A stretch of 64,000 nt of DNA from Streptomyces sp. 2131.1 (GTDB taxonomy: Bacteria > Actinomycetota > Actinomycetes > Streptomycetales > Streptomycetaceae). The stretch lies in assembly GCF_900105515.1 (NCBI RefSeq), contig NZ_FNSY01000001.1, positions 4,948,001-5,012,000 of the forward strand. Direction: 5' to 3'. The position numbers were made by a program, and so were the translations under genes. How positions within the stretch are numbered: position 1 is the stretch's first letter; each line of letters opens with the position of its first letter. The notes under the pieces are model-generated. The model did not search any database and was not told the origin of the DNA. It worked only from the letters and a program-made list of their open reading frames with translations. This document shows, piece by piece, positions 1 to 9,214 of the stretch.

Positions 1-717
1 TGGTTCGGGATAGGGCTGCTGCCCGGTCTGATCACCCTCGTGGTGTACGCGGGCGCCCTCGTCGGCCTCGGCTACGGCGCCGACGACCTGGCGGAGTGGG
101 CGACACCGTTCGCCGACGACTGGTCCTCGCCCTGGCCCGGCCTGCTGCGCAACGCGCTGACCGCACTGGTCTTCGTCCTCGGCCTCTTCCTGGCCGTCAT
201 CACCTTCACCGCCGTGACCCTGCTCGTCGGGCAGCCCTTCTACGAGTCGCTGTCCGAGGAGGTCGAGCGCACCGAGGGCGGCACGGTCCCCGAGTCCGGA
301 CTGCCCCTCTGGCGGGAGCTGTGGATCTCCGCCCGCGACAGCGTGCGCATTCTCGTGCGGGTCGGGCTGTACGCGGTCCTGCTCTTCGCCCTCGGATTCC
401 TCCCCGTCGTCGGGCAGACCGTCGTCCCCGTCATCGGCTTCTGCGTCACCGGCTACTTCCTCGCCGAGGAGCTGACCGCCGTCGCCCTCCAGCGCCGGGG
501 CATGGTGCTCAAGGACCGGCTCGCCCTGCTGCGCGGCAACCGCCTGCGCACCCTCGGCTTCGGCGTACCGCTGGGGCTGGCCTTCATGGTGCCGTTCGTC
601 GCCGTGTTCCTCATGCCGGGCGCCGTCGCCGGGGCCACCCTGCTGGCGCGCGGCCTGGTCGGCGACGAGGAGCCGGCGGACGGCGCAGGCAAGGGCGAGA
701 CGGTCGCCGCGGACTGA
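1..717 (+). CDS. EI24 domain (CysZ-like) membrane protein, 5' end outside window
   Basis: The reading frame is open from base 1, so the true start lies before the window; about 238 residues are visible. Several hydrophobic segments are seen (window residues about 5-20, 45-75, 120-160 and 185-215), separated by a hydrophilic cytoplasmic stretch. Membrane topology and length fit the EI24/CysZ-like family of bacterial integral membrane proteins. Members related to CysZ import sulfate, but the actinobacterial group is uncharacterised, so no substrate is assigned. The C-terminus is acidic and ends shortly before the convergent mutarotase gene. Confidence 0.8.
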   Translation, partial: WFGIGLLPGLITLVVYAGALVGLGYGADDLAEWATPFADDWSSPWPGLLRNALTALVFVLGLFLAVITFTAVTLLVGQPFYESLSEEVERTEGGTVPESGLPLWRELWISARDSVRILVRVGLYAVLLFALGFLPVVGQTVVPVIGFCVTGYFLAEELTAVALQRRGMVLKDRLALLRGNRLRTLGFGVPLGLAFMVPFVAVFLMPGAVAGATLLARGLVGDEEPADGAGKGETVAAD

Positions 718-728
718 GCGGTCCCGGG

Positions 729-1727
729 TCAGCGCACCGAGAACCCGTACACCGTCGTCGACACGAACTCCTCGCCCGGCCGCAGCACCGTGCTCGGGAA
801 CTCCGGACGGTTCGGCGAGTCCGGGAAGTGCTGGGTCTCCAAGGCGATCCCGGCGCACGGGCCGAACGGCCGGCCGTCGAAGTGGTCCGCGGTGTACAGC
901 TGGAGCCCGGGCTCCGTCGTCGTGACCGTCAGGACCCGCCCCGACACCTCGTCGTACAGCTCGGCCGCCGCACCCGCCGCGTCCGCGTCGAGCACGAAGT
1001 TGTGGTCGTACTCCTTGGTCACCGGACGGGCCTCCCGGAAGTCGAACCGGGTGCCCTCCACCGGCAGGAACTCGCCCGTCGGCAGCGACTCCGCGTCCAC
1101 CGGCGTGACCGCCCCCGCCGCGATCCGCAGCCGCTGGCCGAGCGCGCTGCCGCTGTCCGCGCCCGCCAGGTTCCAGTAGGTGTGGTTCGTCAGGTTCAGC
1201 ACGGTCGGCGCGTCCGTCACCGCCCGGTACGCGATCCGCAGCGCGCCGTCCTCGTCCAGGGTGTACGCCGCTGTCAGCTCCACCCGCCCCGGGAAGCCCT
1301 CCTCGCCGTCCGCCGAGACGAGGGACAGCTCCACCCCGTCCGCGGTCTCCCGCGCGTCCCAGACCCGCTTGTCGAAGCCGCACTCCCCGCCGTGCACGTG
1401 GTTGCGGCCCTCGTTGCGCGTGAGGTGGTGGGTCCGGCCGTCCAGCTCGAAGGACGCCCCGCCGATCCGGTTCGCGTACCGGCCGACCAGCGCCCCGAAG
1501 TAGGGCCCGGCGTACTCCTGGTACGAGGCCAGGTCCGGCAGCCCGAGCGCGATCCCGGCCCGCACCCCGTCCCGGTCCGGCACCTCGGCCGACTGCACGA
1601 TGCCGCCGTACGTCAGGACGCGCACCCGCGTGCCGCCCCGCTCCAGCGTCCAGCGGTGCACGGCGGTGCCGTCCGCGAGGGTGCCGAAGTGTTCCGTACT
1701 CATCACCGTGTTCGAACCCGTCTGCAT
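729..1727 (-). CDS. Aldose 1-epimerase (galactose mutarotase)
   Basis: The 332-residue product interconverts alpha and beta anomers of hexoses, normally feeding the Leloir galactose pathway in the cytoplasm. Family landmarks are all present: an N-E-x-x-N-H-V-H-G-G segment near residue 95, the catalytic His in NLTNHTYWNL, an EYDHNF segment, and the C-terminal catalytic Glu in GIALETQHFPDSPN. The start at 1727 lies 11 bases after the stop of the upstream lipoprotein gene, so the two may be co-transcribed. An in-frame ATG at 1703 (MSTEHFG) is an equally plausible start; neither has a clear ribosome binding site. Confidence 0.88.
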   Translation of the reverse strand: MQTGSNTVMSTEHFGTLADGTAVHRWTLERGGTRVRVLTYGGIVQSAEVPDRDGVRAGIALGLPDLASYQEYAGPYFGALVGRYANRIGGASFELDGRTHHLTRNEGRNHVHGGECGFDKRVWDARETADGVELSLVSADGEEGFPGRVELTAAYTLDEDGALRIAYRAVTDAPTVLNLTNHTYWNLAGADSGSALGQRLRIAAGAVTPVDAESLPTGEFLPVEGTRFDFREARPVTKEYDHNFVLDADAAGAAAELYDEVSGRVLTVTTTEPGLQLYTADHFDGRPFGPCAGIALETQHFPDSPNRPEFPSTVLRPGEEFVSTTVYGFSVR

Positions 1728-1738
1728 GATCAGCGACT

Positions 1739-2656
1739 CTACGCGGGCGGGCGGACCGCCGTGACGTTGCGGTAGGCGATCTCCGCGAGCCTGGCCTGGC
1801 CGTTGCGGCCGGGGTGGAACCAGTCCCACTGGCTGAGCTGCTTGCCGGTGAACCGGTAGTCGTACACCGCCCCGCCGTCGTACCGGCAGCGGCTGTCCTT
1901 CGCGCAGACCTCGCGCAGCACCTCGTTGTACGCCACGACGCGCTCCTGCACCGCCGTGCGCCGGGCCACCGCCGCCGCGCCCATGTCGTCCGCGTCGCTC
2001 AGCATCGACCTGCAGATGCCCAGTTTCCAGATCTGCTTGCCCAGCTGGTTGACCCGCCCCTGCGACCACAGCCGCTTCAGGTCCGGCACGCTCGACACGT
2101 ACACCTGCGCCTTCGGCGCCCCGCTGCGCAGCTTGCGCAGCGACGCCTCGAACGACCGCCGGAAGTCGGCCACCGGGGTCATCGTCCGCACCGAGTCCCG
2201 GCAGGCGTCGTTGGCGCCGATCATCACGGTCACCAGATCCGGGTTTTCGTCCGCCGCCAGCGCCATCTGCTCCGGCAGCTGGGCCATCCGGGCGCCCGTC
2301 ACAGCGTGGTTCCAGCTGTGGTCCGCCGCCCGGGAGGCGCCGAGGAGGCGTACCGCCAGACTGCGTACGGAGCTGTCCGTGCCGGTCGACCAGGAGACCT
2401 CCGGGCAGTCCGCCAGCACCGAGCACGCGTCGAAGCCGCGCGTGATCGAGTCCCCGACCGCCGCGATCGACGCGGGCTTCGGATCCCAGACCGGGCCCGC
2501 CGCCGGGGACGGCCGGCGCTCGGCCGACGCCGGGCCCTTCGTCGTACCGCCGGGCCCCGAGTCGCAGCCCGCCAGCGCACCGGTGCCCAGGCAGGCCAGT
2601 GCGGCCAGCCCGGCCAGTGCGGTGCGCGAGCGGTGCCGTACGGACCGATCCGGCAT
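1739..2656 (-). CDS. SGNH/GDSL-family hydrolase, lipoprotein
   Basis: This 305-residue protein is a predicted secreted, lipid-anchored esterase or lipase. An Arg-rich N-terminus and hydrophobic stretch end in the lipobox LAGC with Cys31. The SGNH blocks are visible: block I in VGDSITRGFD (catalytic Ser), block III in IGANDACRDS, and block V in DWFHPGRNGQ (Asp and His). ATG at 2656 is chosen because AGGAGG lies about ten bases upstream and because it places the signal peptide correctly. The substrate is unknown; carbohydrate-ester and lipid substrates both occur in this fold. Confidence 0.85.
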   Translation of the reverse strand: MPDRSVRHRSRTALAGLAALACLGTGALAGCDSGPGGTTKGPASAERRPSPAAGPVWDPKPASIAAVGDSITRGFDACSVLADCPEVSWSTGTDSSVRSLAVRLLGASRAADHSWNHAVTGARMAQLPEQMALAADENPDLVTVMIGANDACRDSVRTMTPVADFRRSFEASLRKLRSGAPKAQVYVSSVPDLKRLWSQGRVNQLGKQIWKLGICRSMLSDADDMGAAAVARRTAVQERVVAYNEVLREVCAKDSRCRYDGGAVYDYRFTGKQLSQWDWFHPGRNGQARLAEIAYRNVTAVRPPA

Positions 2657-2935
2657 GGCCTGGCCTCCTCCTGTTCGTGACCCGACGCTCCGCCGGGGTG
2701 AAGACTGCGCGAAGAAGGGCCCCGGGACCGACGGTACGTCACACCGGCGACCCCCGGGCGCGGTAGCTTTTCCCCGTCGAACCAGTGGCTCCTGCGATGC
2801 CCGGCTCCACTCGGGTGGCATCCGAACATCACACCACGTCACATACTGTCGCTTTTCCGGAGAATAACTCCCGATGCTGTTTACTGATGACAGGCCGCTG
2901 GGGAAGGCGAACCTCGTCCCACACTGGAGGTCCCG

Positions 2936-3430
2936 GTGACGACACGTGGAGTCCTGTACGTTCACTCCGCACCGCGCGCGCTCTGCCCACACGTCGAGTG
3001 GGCGGTGGCGGGAGTCCTCGGTGGGCGGGTGCAGCTCGACTGGATCAGACAGCCCGCCTCGCCGGGCACCTGGCGCTCCGAGTTCTCCTGGCAGGCCCGG
3101 CCCGGCACGGCGTCCAAGCTGGCCTCCGCGCTGCGCGGCTGGGACCTGCTCCGCTTCGAGGTGACGGCGGAGCCTTCCCCCACGGCGGAGGGCGAGCGGT
3201 ACAGCTCGACGCCGGCCCTGGGCATCTTCCACGCCGTCACCGGCATGCACGGCGACATCCTGGTCCCGGAGGACCGCCTCCGCGCCGCGCTGGCCCGCTC
3301 CGCGGGCGGCGAGACGGACCTGGCGGCGGAGGTCGCCAAGCTCCTCGGCAAGCCGTGGGACGACGAACTGGAGTCGTTCCGCCATGCGGGCGAGGGCGCG
3401 CCGGTCCGCTGGCTCCACCAGGTCGTGTAA
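2936..3430 (+). CDS. DUF3145 domain protein
   Basis: The 164-residue protein matches the DUF3145 family, a conserved actinobacterial family of unknown function; its N-terminal block VLYVHSAPRALCPHVEWA is the recognisable signature. There is no signal peptide or membrane segment, so it is probably cytoplasmic. The GTG start at 2936 is preceded by a GGAGG motif. It lies convergently next to fabF, and I recall this neighbourhood being conserved in streptomycetes, but nothing in the sequence links it to fatty-acid synthesis. Confidence 0.85.
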   Translation: MTTRGVLYVHSAPRALCPHVEWAVAGVLGGRVQLDWIRQPASPGTWRSEFSWQARPGTASKLASALRGWDLLRFEVTAEPSPTAEGERYSSTPALGIFHAVTGMHGDILVPEDRLRAALARSAGGETDLAAEVAKLLGKPWDDELESFRHAGEGAPVRWLHQVV

Positions 3431-3433
3431 CCC

Positions 3434-3495
3434 GGGGGCGGAGCCCCCGAACACCACGACGAAGCCCGCGCCCCCACACGGGGGGCACGGGCTTC
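3434..3495. terminator. Tandem hairpins between convergent DUF3145 and fabF genes
   Basis: Two inverted repeats fill the gap. The first pairs GGGGGC (3434-3439) with GCCCCC (3443-3448). The second pairs GAAGCCCG (3461-3468) with CGGGCTTC (3488-3495) around an inner CCCCC/GGGGG stem. Their position between convergent stops suggests a bidirectional terminator. Confidence 0.7.
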
Positions 3496-3520
3496 ACGCA
3501 CAGGTGACGCGCGTCGCGCG

Positions 3521-4783
3521 TCAGACGCTACGGAACGCCAGCACCACGTTGTGCCCACCGAAGCCGAACGAGTTGTTGATCGCGGCGATCGGCCCCTCCG
3601 GCAGCGCCCGGGGCGCATCCCGCACGATGTCCGCGTCGATCGACTCGTCCAGGTTCTCGACGTTGATCGTGGGCGGGGCCATCCGGTGGTGCAGCGCCAG
3701 GACCGTCGCCACGGTCTCGATGCCGCCCGCGCCGCCGAGCAGGTGACCCGTCATCGACTTCGTCGCGGAGATCGCGACGTGGTCCAGGTCCTCGCCCAGC
3801 ACCGCGCGCAGCGCCTTGACCTCCGCGATGTCACCCTGCGGGGTGGACGTCGCGTGGGCGTTCAGGTGGGCGATCTCCGACGGCTTCAGGTCGGTCTGGT
3901 CCAGCAGGTTCTGCATCGCAGCGGCGATACCGCGGCCCGTGGGCTCCGGCTGCGCGATGTGGTGGGCGTCGGCCGAGAGGCCCTGGCCCAGCACCTCGCA
4001 GTAGACCCGGGCGCCACGCGCCGCCGCGTGCTCCGCGGATTCCAGGACGACGACACCGGCGCCCTCGCCGAGGACGAAGCCGTCACGGCCCACGTCGTAC
4101 GGGCGCGAGGCCTTCTCCGGCTCGTCGTTGCTCTTGGACATCGCCATCATGTTGGCGAACGCGGCGATCGGCAGCGGGTGGATCGCCGCCTCGGTGCCGC
4201 CGGCGAGGACCACATCGGCGCGGCCGGTGCGGATCATCTCGACGGCGTACCCGATCGCCTCGGCACCCGACGCGCAGGCGGAGACCGGGGTGTGGACGCC
4301 CGCCTGGGCGTTCACCTCGATACCCACGTTCGCGGCCGGGCCGTTGGGCATGAGCATGGGCACGGTGTGCGGGGAGACTCGGCGTACGCCCTTCTCCTTC
4401 AGCACGTCGTACTGGTCGAGCAGGGTGATCACGCCGCCGATGCCGGAGGCGATGACCGAACCCAGCCGCTCGGGCTGGATCGTTTCGTCCTCACCGGCCT
4501 TGCCGGTGAAGCCCGCGTCCGCCCACGCCTCGCGGGCCGCGATCAGCGCGAACTGCGCCGAGCGGTCCAGACGGCGGGCGAGCGGACGCGGCAGGACCTC
4601 GGAGGGATCGACGGCAGCCAGGGCCGCGATCCGTACAGGCAGTTCGGCGAAACGTTCGCCCTCAAGGGGCTTGACGCCGGAACGGCCCGCCATCAGCCCT
4701 TCCCAGGTCGATGCGGAATCGCCACCCAGCGGAGTGGTTGCGCCGATACCGGTGACGACCACGGTGCGATTGGTCGAGTTCAC
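3521..4783 (-). CDS. fabF: 3-oxoacyl-ACP synthase II (KAS II)
   Basis: The 420-residue thiolase-fold condensing enzyme elongates acyl-ACP with malonyl-ACP in type II fatty-acid synthesis. The catalytic triad is visible: Cys in VSACASGAEAIG (about residue 170), His in NAHATSTPQGD, and His in KSMTGHLLGGAGG. The C-terminal NNSFGFGGHN block is typical. The GTG start at 4783 has GGAGAAG upstream and gives the usual N-terminus VVVTGIGATTPLGGD. It is the last gene of the operon fabD-fabH-acpP-fabF, 77 bases after acpP, and runs into a strong terminator. Confidence 0.97.
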   Translation of the reverse strand: MNSTNRTVVVTGIGATTPLGGDSASTWEGLMAGRSGVKPLEGERFAELPVRIAALAAVDPSEVLPRPLARRLDRSAQFALIAAREAWADAGFTGKAGEDETIQPERLGSVIASGIGGVITLLDQYDVLKEKGVRRVSPHTVPMLMPNGPAANVGIEVNAQAGVHTPVSACASGAEAIGYAVEMIRTGRADVVLAGGTEAAIHPLPIAAFANMMAMSKSNDEPEKASRPYDVGRDGFVLGEGAGVVVLESAEHAAARGARVYCEVLGQGLSADAHHIAQPEPTGRGIAAAMQNLLDQTDLKPSEIAHLNAHATSTPQGDIAEVKALRAVLGEDLDHVAISATKSMTGHLLGGAGGIETVATVLALHHRMAPPTINVENLDESIDADIVRDAPRALPEGPIAAINNSFGFGGHNVVLAFRSV

Positions 4784-4860
4784 TGGAAAATCTTCTCCAC
4801 GTGTAGGGGATCGTGAATCAGCGGCGCCACCGCCGGGTGGCGACACACGAACCGGCTGGA

Positions 4861-5109
4861 TCAGGCCTGGTGCTTGAGGATGTAGTCCGCGGCGTCGCCG
4901 ACGGTCTTGAGGTTCTTGACGTCCTCGTCGGGGATCTTCACGTCGAAGCGCTCCTCGGCGGCGACGACGACCTCGACCATGGACAGCGAGTCGACGTCCA
5001 GGTCGTCCGTGAAGGACTTGTCCAGCTCGACGTCCTCGGCCGGGATACCGGCGATCTCGTTGACGATGTCGGCGAGACCCTTGACGATCTCTTCCTGCGT
5101 GGCGGCCAT
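4861..5109 (-). CDS. acpP: Acyl carrier protein
   Basis: This 82-residue acidic protein carries growing fatty acyl chains on 4'-phosphopantetheine. The attachment site is Ser41 in the motif DVDSLSMVEV. Length, acidity and the helix-rich pattern are typical of primary-metabolism ACP. It sits between fabH and fabF, which act on it, supporting a role in the main fatty-acid pathway and not in a polyketide cluster. The ATG at 5109 follows an AAGGAG-type ribosome binding site (rev-comp of gcgctccttcg). Confidence 0.97.
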   Translation of the reverse strand: MAATQEEIVKGLADIVNEIAGIPAEDVELDKSFTDDLDVDSLSMVEVVVAAEERFDVKIPDEDVKNLKTVGDAADYILKHQA

Positions 5110-5172
5110 GGCGGCGCTCCTTCGGTGTTTATCTGCTGGGTTCGGGCTTCCGGGCGAAAAGCGCCGGTGTGC

Positions 5173-6204
5173 CTAGGGGAGAGTAACGACCGTCGCGGCG
5201 TAGACGAGACCCGCCCCGAAGCCGATGACGAGAGCGGTGTCGCCGCTCTTGGCCTGTCCGGTCGCCAGGAGCCGCTCCATCGCGAGCGGGATCGAGGCGG
5301 CGGAGGTGTTGCCGGTGGTCTCCACGTCACGGGCGACCGTGACGCTCTCCGGCAGCTTCAGCGTCTTCACCATCGAGTCGATGATCCGCATGTTGGCCTG
5401 GTGCGGGATGAAGACGTCCAGGTCTTCCGGGGCGATCCCGGCCGCGTCCAGCGCCTGCTGGGCGACCTTCGCCATCTCGAAGACGGCCCAGCGGAACACC
5501 GCCTGGCCCTCCTGCGTGATGGCGGGGAACTTGATCTCGCCGCGGTCGTTGAGGGGCAGCTTCGTGACGTCGCCGACCTGGAAGTCGTTCCACGCCACGG
5601 TCTGCTTGATCGTCTCGGACTTGTCGCCCTCGGAGCCCCAGACGGTCGGGCCTATGGCAGGCACCTTGGAGGGGCCGACGATGACCGCTCCGGCGCCGTC
5701 GCCGAACAGGAACGCCGTCGCGCGGTCCGTCAGGTCGGTGAGATCGCTCAGCCGCTCGACGCCGATGACGAGCACGTACTCCGCCGAGCCCTCGACGATC
5801 ATGCCCTTGGCCAGCGTCAGCCCGTAGCCGAAGCCCGCGCAGCCGGCCGAGATGTCGAAGGCGGCGGGCTTGCCGGCGCCGACCCTGTGGGCGATCTCGG
5901 TCGCGATGGCCGGGGTCTGCTTGAAGTGCGACACGGTCGAGACGATGACCGCGCCGATCTGCTCCGGGGTGATCCCGGCGTCGGCGATGGCCTTGCCGGA
6001 CGCCTCGACGGACATCGCGGCCACGGTCTCCTCCTCGGAGGCCCAGTGGCGGGTCGCGATGCCGGAGCGGGAGCGGATCCACTCGTCGGACGAGTCGATC
6101 GTCTCCAGGATGACCTCGTTGGGGACCACCCGGGTCGGGCGGTAGCCGCCGACGCCCATGATCCGCGCGTACGGAGCGCCCTGGCTGGGCTTGATCTTCG
6201 ACAT
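5173..6204 (-). CDS. fabH: 3-oxoacyl-ACP synthase III
   Basis: The 343-residue enzyme starts fatty-acid synthesis by condensing acyl-CoA primers with malonyl-ACP; in streptomycetes it uses branched primers. The Cys-His-Asn triad is visible in ISAGCAGFGYGL, FIPHQANMRIID and TTGNTSAASIPL. Its AAGGAG ribosome binding site begins in the fabD stop codon, so translation is probably coupled. The 13-base spacing to fabD and the following acpP confirm a single operon. Confidence 0.96.
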   Translation of the reverse strand: MSKIKPSQGAPYARIMGVGGYRPTRVVPNEVILETIDSSDEWIRSRSGIATRHWASEEETVAAMSVEASGKAIADAGITPEQIGAVIVSTVSHFKQTPAIATEIAHRVGAGKPAAFDISAGCAGFGYGLTLAKGMIVEGSAEYVLVIGVERLSDLTDLTDRATAFLFGDGAGAVIVGPSKVPAIGPTVWGSEGDKSETIKQTVAWNDFQVGDVTKLPLNDRGEIKFPAITQEGQAVFRWAVFEMAKVAQQALDAAGIAPEDLDVFIPHQANMRIIDSMVKTLKLPESVTVARDVETTGNTSAASIPLAMERLLATGQAKSGDTALVIGFGAGLVYAATVVTLP

Positions 6205-6217
6205 GCTCTCGGGCTCC

Positions 6218-7138
6218 TTAGGCGCCCGCGTGCTCAGCGATGAGCGCGCGGGCCGCGTCGAGGTCGTCGGGGGTCTTCAGCGCGAGGGTCCGGACGCCGG
6301 GCAGCGCCCGCTTCGCCAGACCGGTGAGCGTGCCGCCGGGGCAGGCCTCGATCAGCGCGGTGACGCCGAGCGCCTCGAAGGTCTCCATGCACAGGTCCCA
6401 GCGGACCGGGTTCGCGACCTGGCCGACGAGCCGGGTGATGACCTCGTGGCCGGTGGCGACGGTCTTGCCGTCCGCGTTCGAGACATACGTCACGGACGGG
6501 TCGGAGACGTCCAGGTCGCCGGCGGCCGCGCGCAGTCGCTCGACGGCGGGAGCCATGTGGTGCGTGTGGAACGCGCCGGCCACCTTCAGGGGCACCACGC
6601 GGCGCACGCCCTCCGGCTTGTCCTCGGTGAGCGCGGCGATCTGCGCGGCGGTGCCGGCGGCGACGATCTGGCCGCCCCCGTTGACGTTCGCCGGGGTCAG
6701 GCCGAGCTTCTCCAGGTGCTCGACGGTGACCGCGGGGTCGCCGCCGAGCAGCGCCGCCATGCCGGTCTCGGTGACCGCCGCGGCGTCGGCCATGGCGAGC
6801 CCACGCGTGCGTACGAAGCGGAGCGCGGCCTCGTCGCCGATGACTCCGGCGAGGGCGGCGGCGGTGATCTCACCGACGCTGTGGCCCGCGACGACGGCCG
6901 GTGAGGCGTCGAGCGCGGCGGCCGAGAGCAGGCCGGCGGCGACCAGCAGCGGCTGGGCCACCGCGGTGTCGCGGATCTCCTCCGCGTCGGCCTTGGTGCC
7001 GTAGTGGGCAAGGTCGAGCCCGATGGCGTCGGACCAGGCCGCGATGCGGTCGGTGGCACCGGGGAGGTCGAGCCAGGGAGTCAGGAAGCCGGGCGTCTGA
7101 GCGCCTTGGCCGGGAGCGACGAGTACGAGCACCCTCAC
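6218..7138 (-). CDS. fabD: Malonyl-CoA:ACP transacylase
   Basis: The 306-residue enzyme loads malonyl groups onto ACP. The nucleophile elbow is GHSVGEITAAAL, the substrate-binding Arg is in RTRGLAMADAA, and the second catalytic His is in GAFHTHHMAP. The N-terminus VLVLVAPGQGAQTPGFL is characteristic. The start is given as GTG 7138; GTG 7132, two codons later, is the other option and neither has a strong ribosome binding site. It is first in the fab operon and is separated by 83 bases from the regulator gene fasR. Confidence 0.95.
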   Translation of the reverse strand: MRVLVLVAPGQGAQTPGFLTPWLDLPGATDRIAAWSDAIGLDLAHYGTKADAEEIRDTAVAQPLLVAAGLLSAAALDASPAVVAGHSVGEITAAALAGVIGDEAALRFVRTRGLAMADAAAVTETGMAALLGGDPAVTVEHLEKLGLTPANVNGGGQIVAAGTAAQIAALTEDKPEGVRRVVPLKVAGAFHTHHMAPAVERLRAAAGDLDVSDPSVTYVSNADGKTVATGHEVITRLVGQVANPVRWDLCMETFEALGVTALIEACPGGTLTGLAKRALPGVRTLALKTPDDLDAARALIAEHAGA

Positions 7139-7221
7139 ACTCTCTCTTGTGAACGGTCCGGAACACCCGTGGGGACAGGGACGAAGAACCGTAGGGGGAA
7201 TTGTTGATGTCCGACAAAAGT

Positions 7222-8427
7222 CTAGGACTGCGTATCCCGGTCGGCCAGACGCCCCAGGATGAGGGCGATTCGCAGAGTGAACGCCGAGCGGACATCGGAA
7301 GGTGACCAGCCGGTGACGTCTGTCACACGTCGGAGCCGGTAGCGCACGGTGTTGGGATGCACGAACAGCATCCTGGCCGCGCCCTCCAGGCTGCTCGCCT
7401 GCTCCAGATACACACTCAGCGTCTCCAGGAGCGCGGAGCCCGCCTCTTCGAGCGGTCTGTAGATCTCCTCCACCAACTGCTCGCGCGCGGCCGGGTCGCC
7501 CGCCATCGCGCGCTCCGGCAGCAGGTCGTCGGCGAGCACCGGCCGCGGAGCGTCCTGCCACGCCCCGCACGCCTTCAGCCCGGCCGCCGCGGCCTGCGCG
7601 GACCGGGTCGCCGCCAGCAGGTCCGCCACCACCGGGCCGGCCACCACGGGGCCCGCCGCGTACGGCCCGATCAGGGCCTTCGCGACCTGGAGCGGGTTGT
7701 CGCTGCCGCCCGCGATGACGACCAGGCGGTGGCCGAGGACGCCCGTGAGGACCTGGAGCTTGGCGTGCCGGGCGGCCCGCCGGATCGCCTCCACGGTCAG
7801 CTCGCTGTCCCCGTCCGGGGCGGTGCCGAGCAGGACGCAGACGTGCTCCGGGGAGTTCCAGCCGAGCGCGGCGGCCCGGGAGACGGCGCCCTCGTCGGCC
7901 TCGCCGGAGAGCACCGCGTTGACCACGAGCGACTCCAGCCGGGCGTCCCACGCGCCCCGGGCCTCGGCCGCCTGCGCGTACACCTGGGCGGTCGCGAAGG
8001 CGATCTCGCGGGCGTAGACGAGCAGCGCCTCCCGCAGCACGGATTCGTCGCCGGGCGCGGCGACCTCGTCGATCGCGGCCTCCATGACCTCGATGGTGGT
8101 GCGCACCATCTCGACGGTCTGCCGCAGTGTGATGGCCCGGGTCAGCTCGCGCGGGGCTGTCCCGAAGACGTCGGTCGAGATCGCCTGCGGGGTCTCCGGA
8201 TGCCGGAACCACTCGGTGAACGCCGCGATACCGGCCTGGGCGACCAGGCCGATCCAGGACCGGTTCTCCGGGGGCATCGCCCGGTACCACGGCAGCGACT
8301 CGTCCATGCGGGCGATCGCGTTCGCGGCCAGCCGGCCGGAGGACTGCTCCAGCCGCTTCAGGGTCGCGGCGTGGAGATGGGCGTCGTTCGCAGCGGGCTG
8401 CTCAGGATCGGGTCGGGGCACGGACAC
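7222..8427 (-). CDS. fasR: PucR-family transcriptional regulator FasR
   Basis: This 401-residue protein carries a C-terminal PucR-type helix-turn-helix with the signature FVHPNTVRYRLRRVTDVTG (about residues 345-365), preceded by a PucR GGDEF-like region. In S. coelicolor the regulator at this position, FasR, activates the downstream fabD-fabH-acpP-fabF operon, and the same arrangement is seen here. The GTG start at 8427 gives MSVPRPDPEQ. No transmembrane segment is present. Function is inferred from domain plus synteny. Confidence 0.88.
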   Translation of the reverse strand: MSVPRPDPEQPAANDAHLHAATLKRLEQSSGRLAANAIARMDESLPWYRAMPPENRSWIGLVAQAGIAAFTEWFRHPETPQAISTDVFGTAPRELTRAITLRQTVEMVRTTIEVMEAAIDEVAAPGDESVLREALLVYAREIAFATAQVYAQAAEARGAWDARLESLVVNAVLSGEADEGAVSRAAALGWNSPEHVCVLLGTAPDGDSELTVEAIRRAARHAKLQVLTGVLGHRLVVIAGGSDNPLQVAKALIGPYAAGPVVAGPVVADLLAATRSAQAAAAGLKACGAWQDAPRPVLADDLLPERAMAGDPAAREQLVEEIYRPLEEAGSALLETLSVYLEQASSLEGAARMLFVHPNTVRYRLRRVTDVTGWSPSDVRSAFTLRIALILGRLADRDTQS

Positions 8428-8531
8428 AAGACTGCCTTATCGGGACGGACGCACGGAGGGCCGGGGCCGGTGGCGGGTCGGATCGGCGTCCGGCGGGGGC
8501 TCCGCGGGAGCCGGCGGGCTACCGTGGACGG

Positions 8532-9188
8532 GTGATTTCCGTACACCGCGCGGGCGACCGGTTCGAGGGTGGGGACGGGGCGGCCGGCATCGAGTCCCGG
8601 CACTCGTTCTCCTTCGGCTCCTTCTACGACCCGGACAACCTCCGCTTCGGCCCGATCCTCGCCTGCAACGAGGAACGTCTGGCCCCCGGTGCGGGCTTCG
8701 AGGAGCATCCGCACAGCCATACGGAGATCGTCACCTGGGTCGTCGAGGGCGAGCTGACCCACCGCGACTCGGCCGGCCACGCCACGGTGGTCCGCGCCGG
8801 CGACGTCCAGCACCTGAGCGCCGCTTCCGGCGTCCGCCACGTCGAACGCAACGACGGGGAAAACCCGCTGACGTTCCTTCAGATGTGGCTCGCGCCCCTG
8901 GAGCCCGGCGGCGAGCCCTCGTACACGACCGTCCCCGGCATCGCCGACTCCACCCCGTACGCACTCCCCGAGGCCGGCGCGATGCTTCATGTGCGGCGCC
9001 TCGCCGAGGGCGAGCGGGCGGCGGTCCCGGACGCGCCGCGGGCGTACGTGCACGTGGTGCGCGGGACGGTGCGCGTCGGCGCCGACGCGCTGGCGGCGGG
9101 GGACGCGGCCCGGATCACCGGCGGGACGGGACTCGAACTGGTCGCGGCGGACGCGGCCGAGGTGCTGGTCTGGGAGCTGTGCGACTGA
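8532..9188 (+). CDS. Pirin-like bicupin protein
   Basis: The 218-residue protein is a short bicupin of the YhhW/YhaK type. The metal-binding cupin motif appears as HPHSHTEIVTWV near residue 60, with another ligand-type His in the following VQHLSAASGVRHVE block. Family members bind Fe or Zn and some oxidise quercetin; the physiological substrate is unknown. It starts with GTG and is transcribed divergently from fasR across a gap of about 104 bases. Confidence 0.85.
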   Translation: MISVHRAGDRFEGGDGAAGIESRHSFSFGSFYDPDNLRFGPILACNEERLAPGAGFEEHPHSHTEIVTWVVEGELTHRDSAGHATVVRAGDVQHLSAASGVRHVERNDGENPLTFLQMWLAPLEPGGEPSYTTVPGIADSTPYALPEAGAMLHVRRLAEGERAAVPDAPRAYVHVVRGTVRVGADALAAGDAARITGGTGLELVAADAAEVLVWELCD

Positions 9189-9214
9189 CCGGCACCCCGG
9201 CCACCGGCCCCGCG

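Noticed and set aside
96..1775. Long plus-strand open frame of more than 500 codons
   Set aside because: Its product is dominated by Arg, Pro and His without any domain, and it lies across the EI24 gene in another frame and antisense to the mutarotase gene. It is a G+C-driven shadow.
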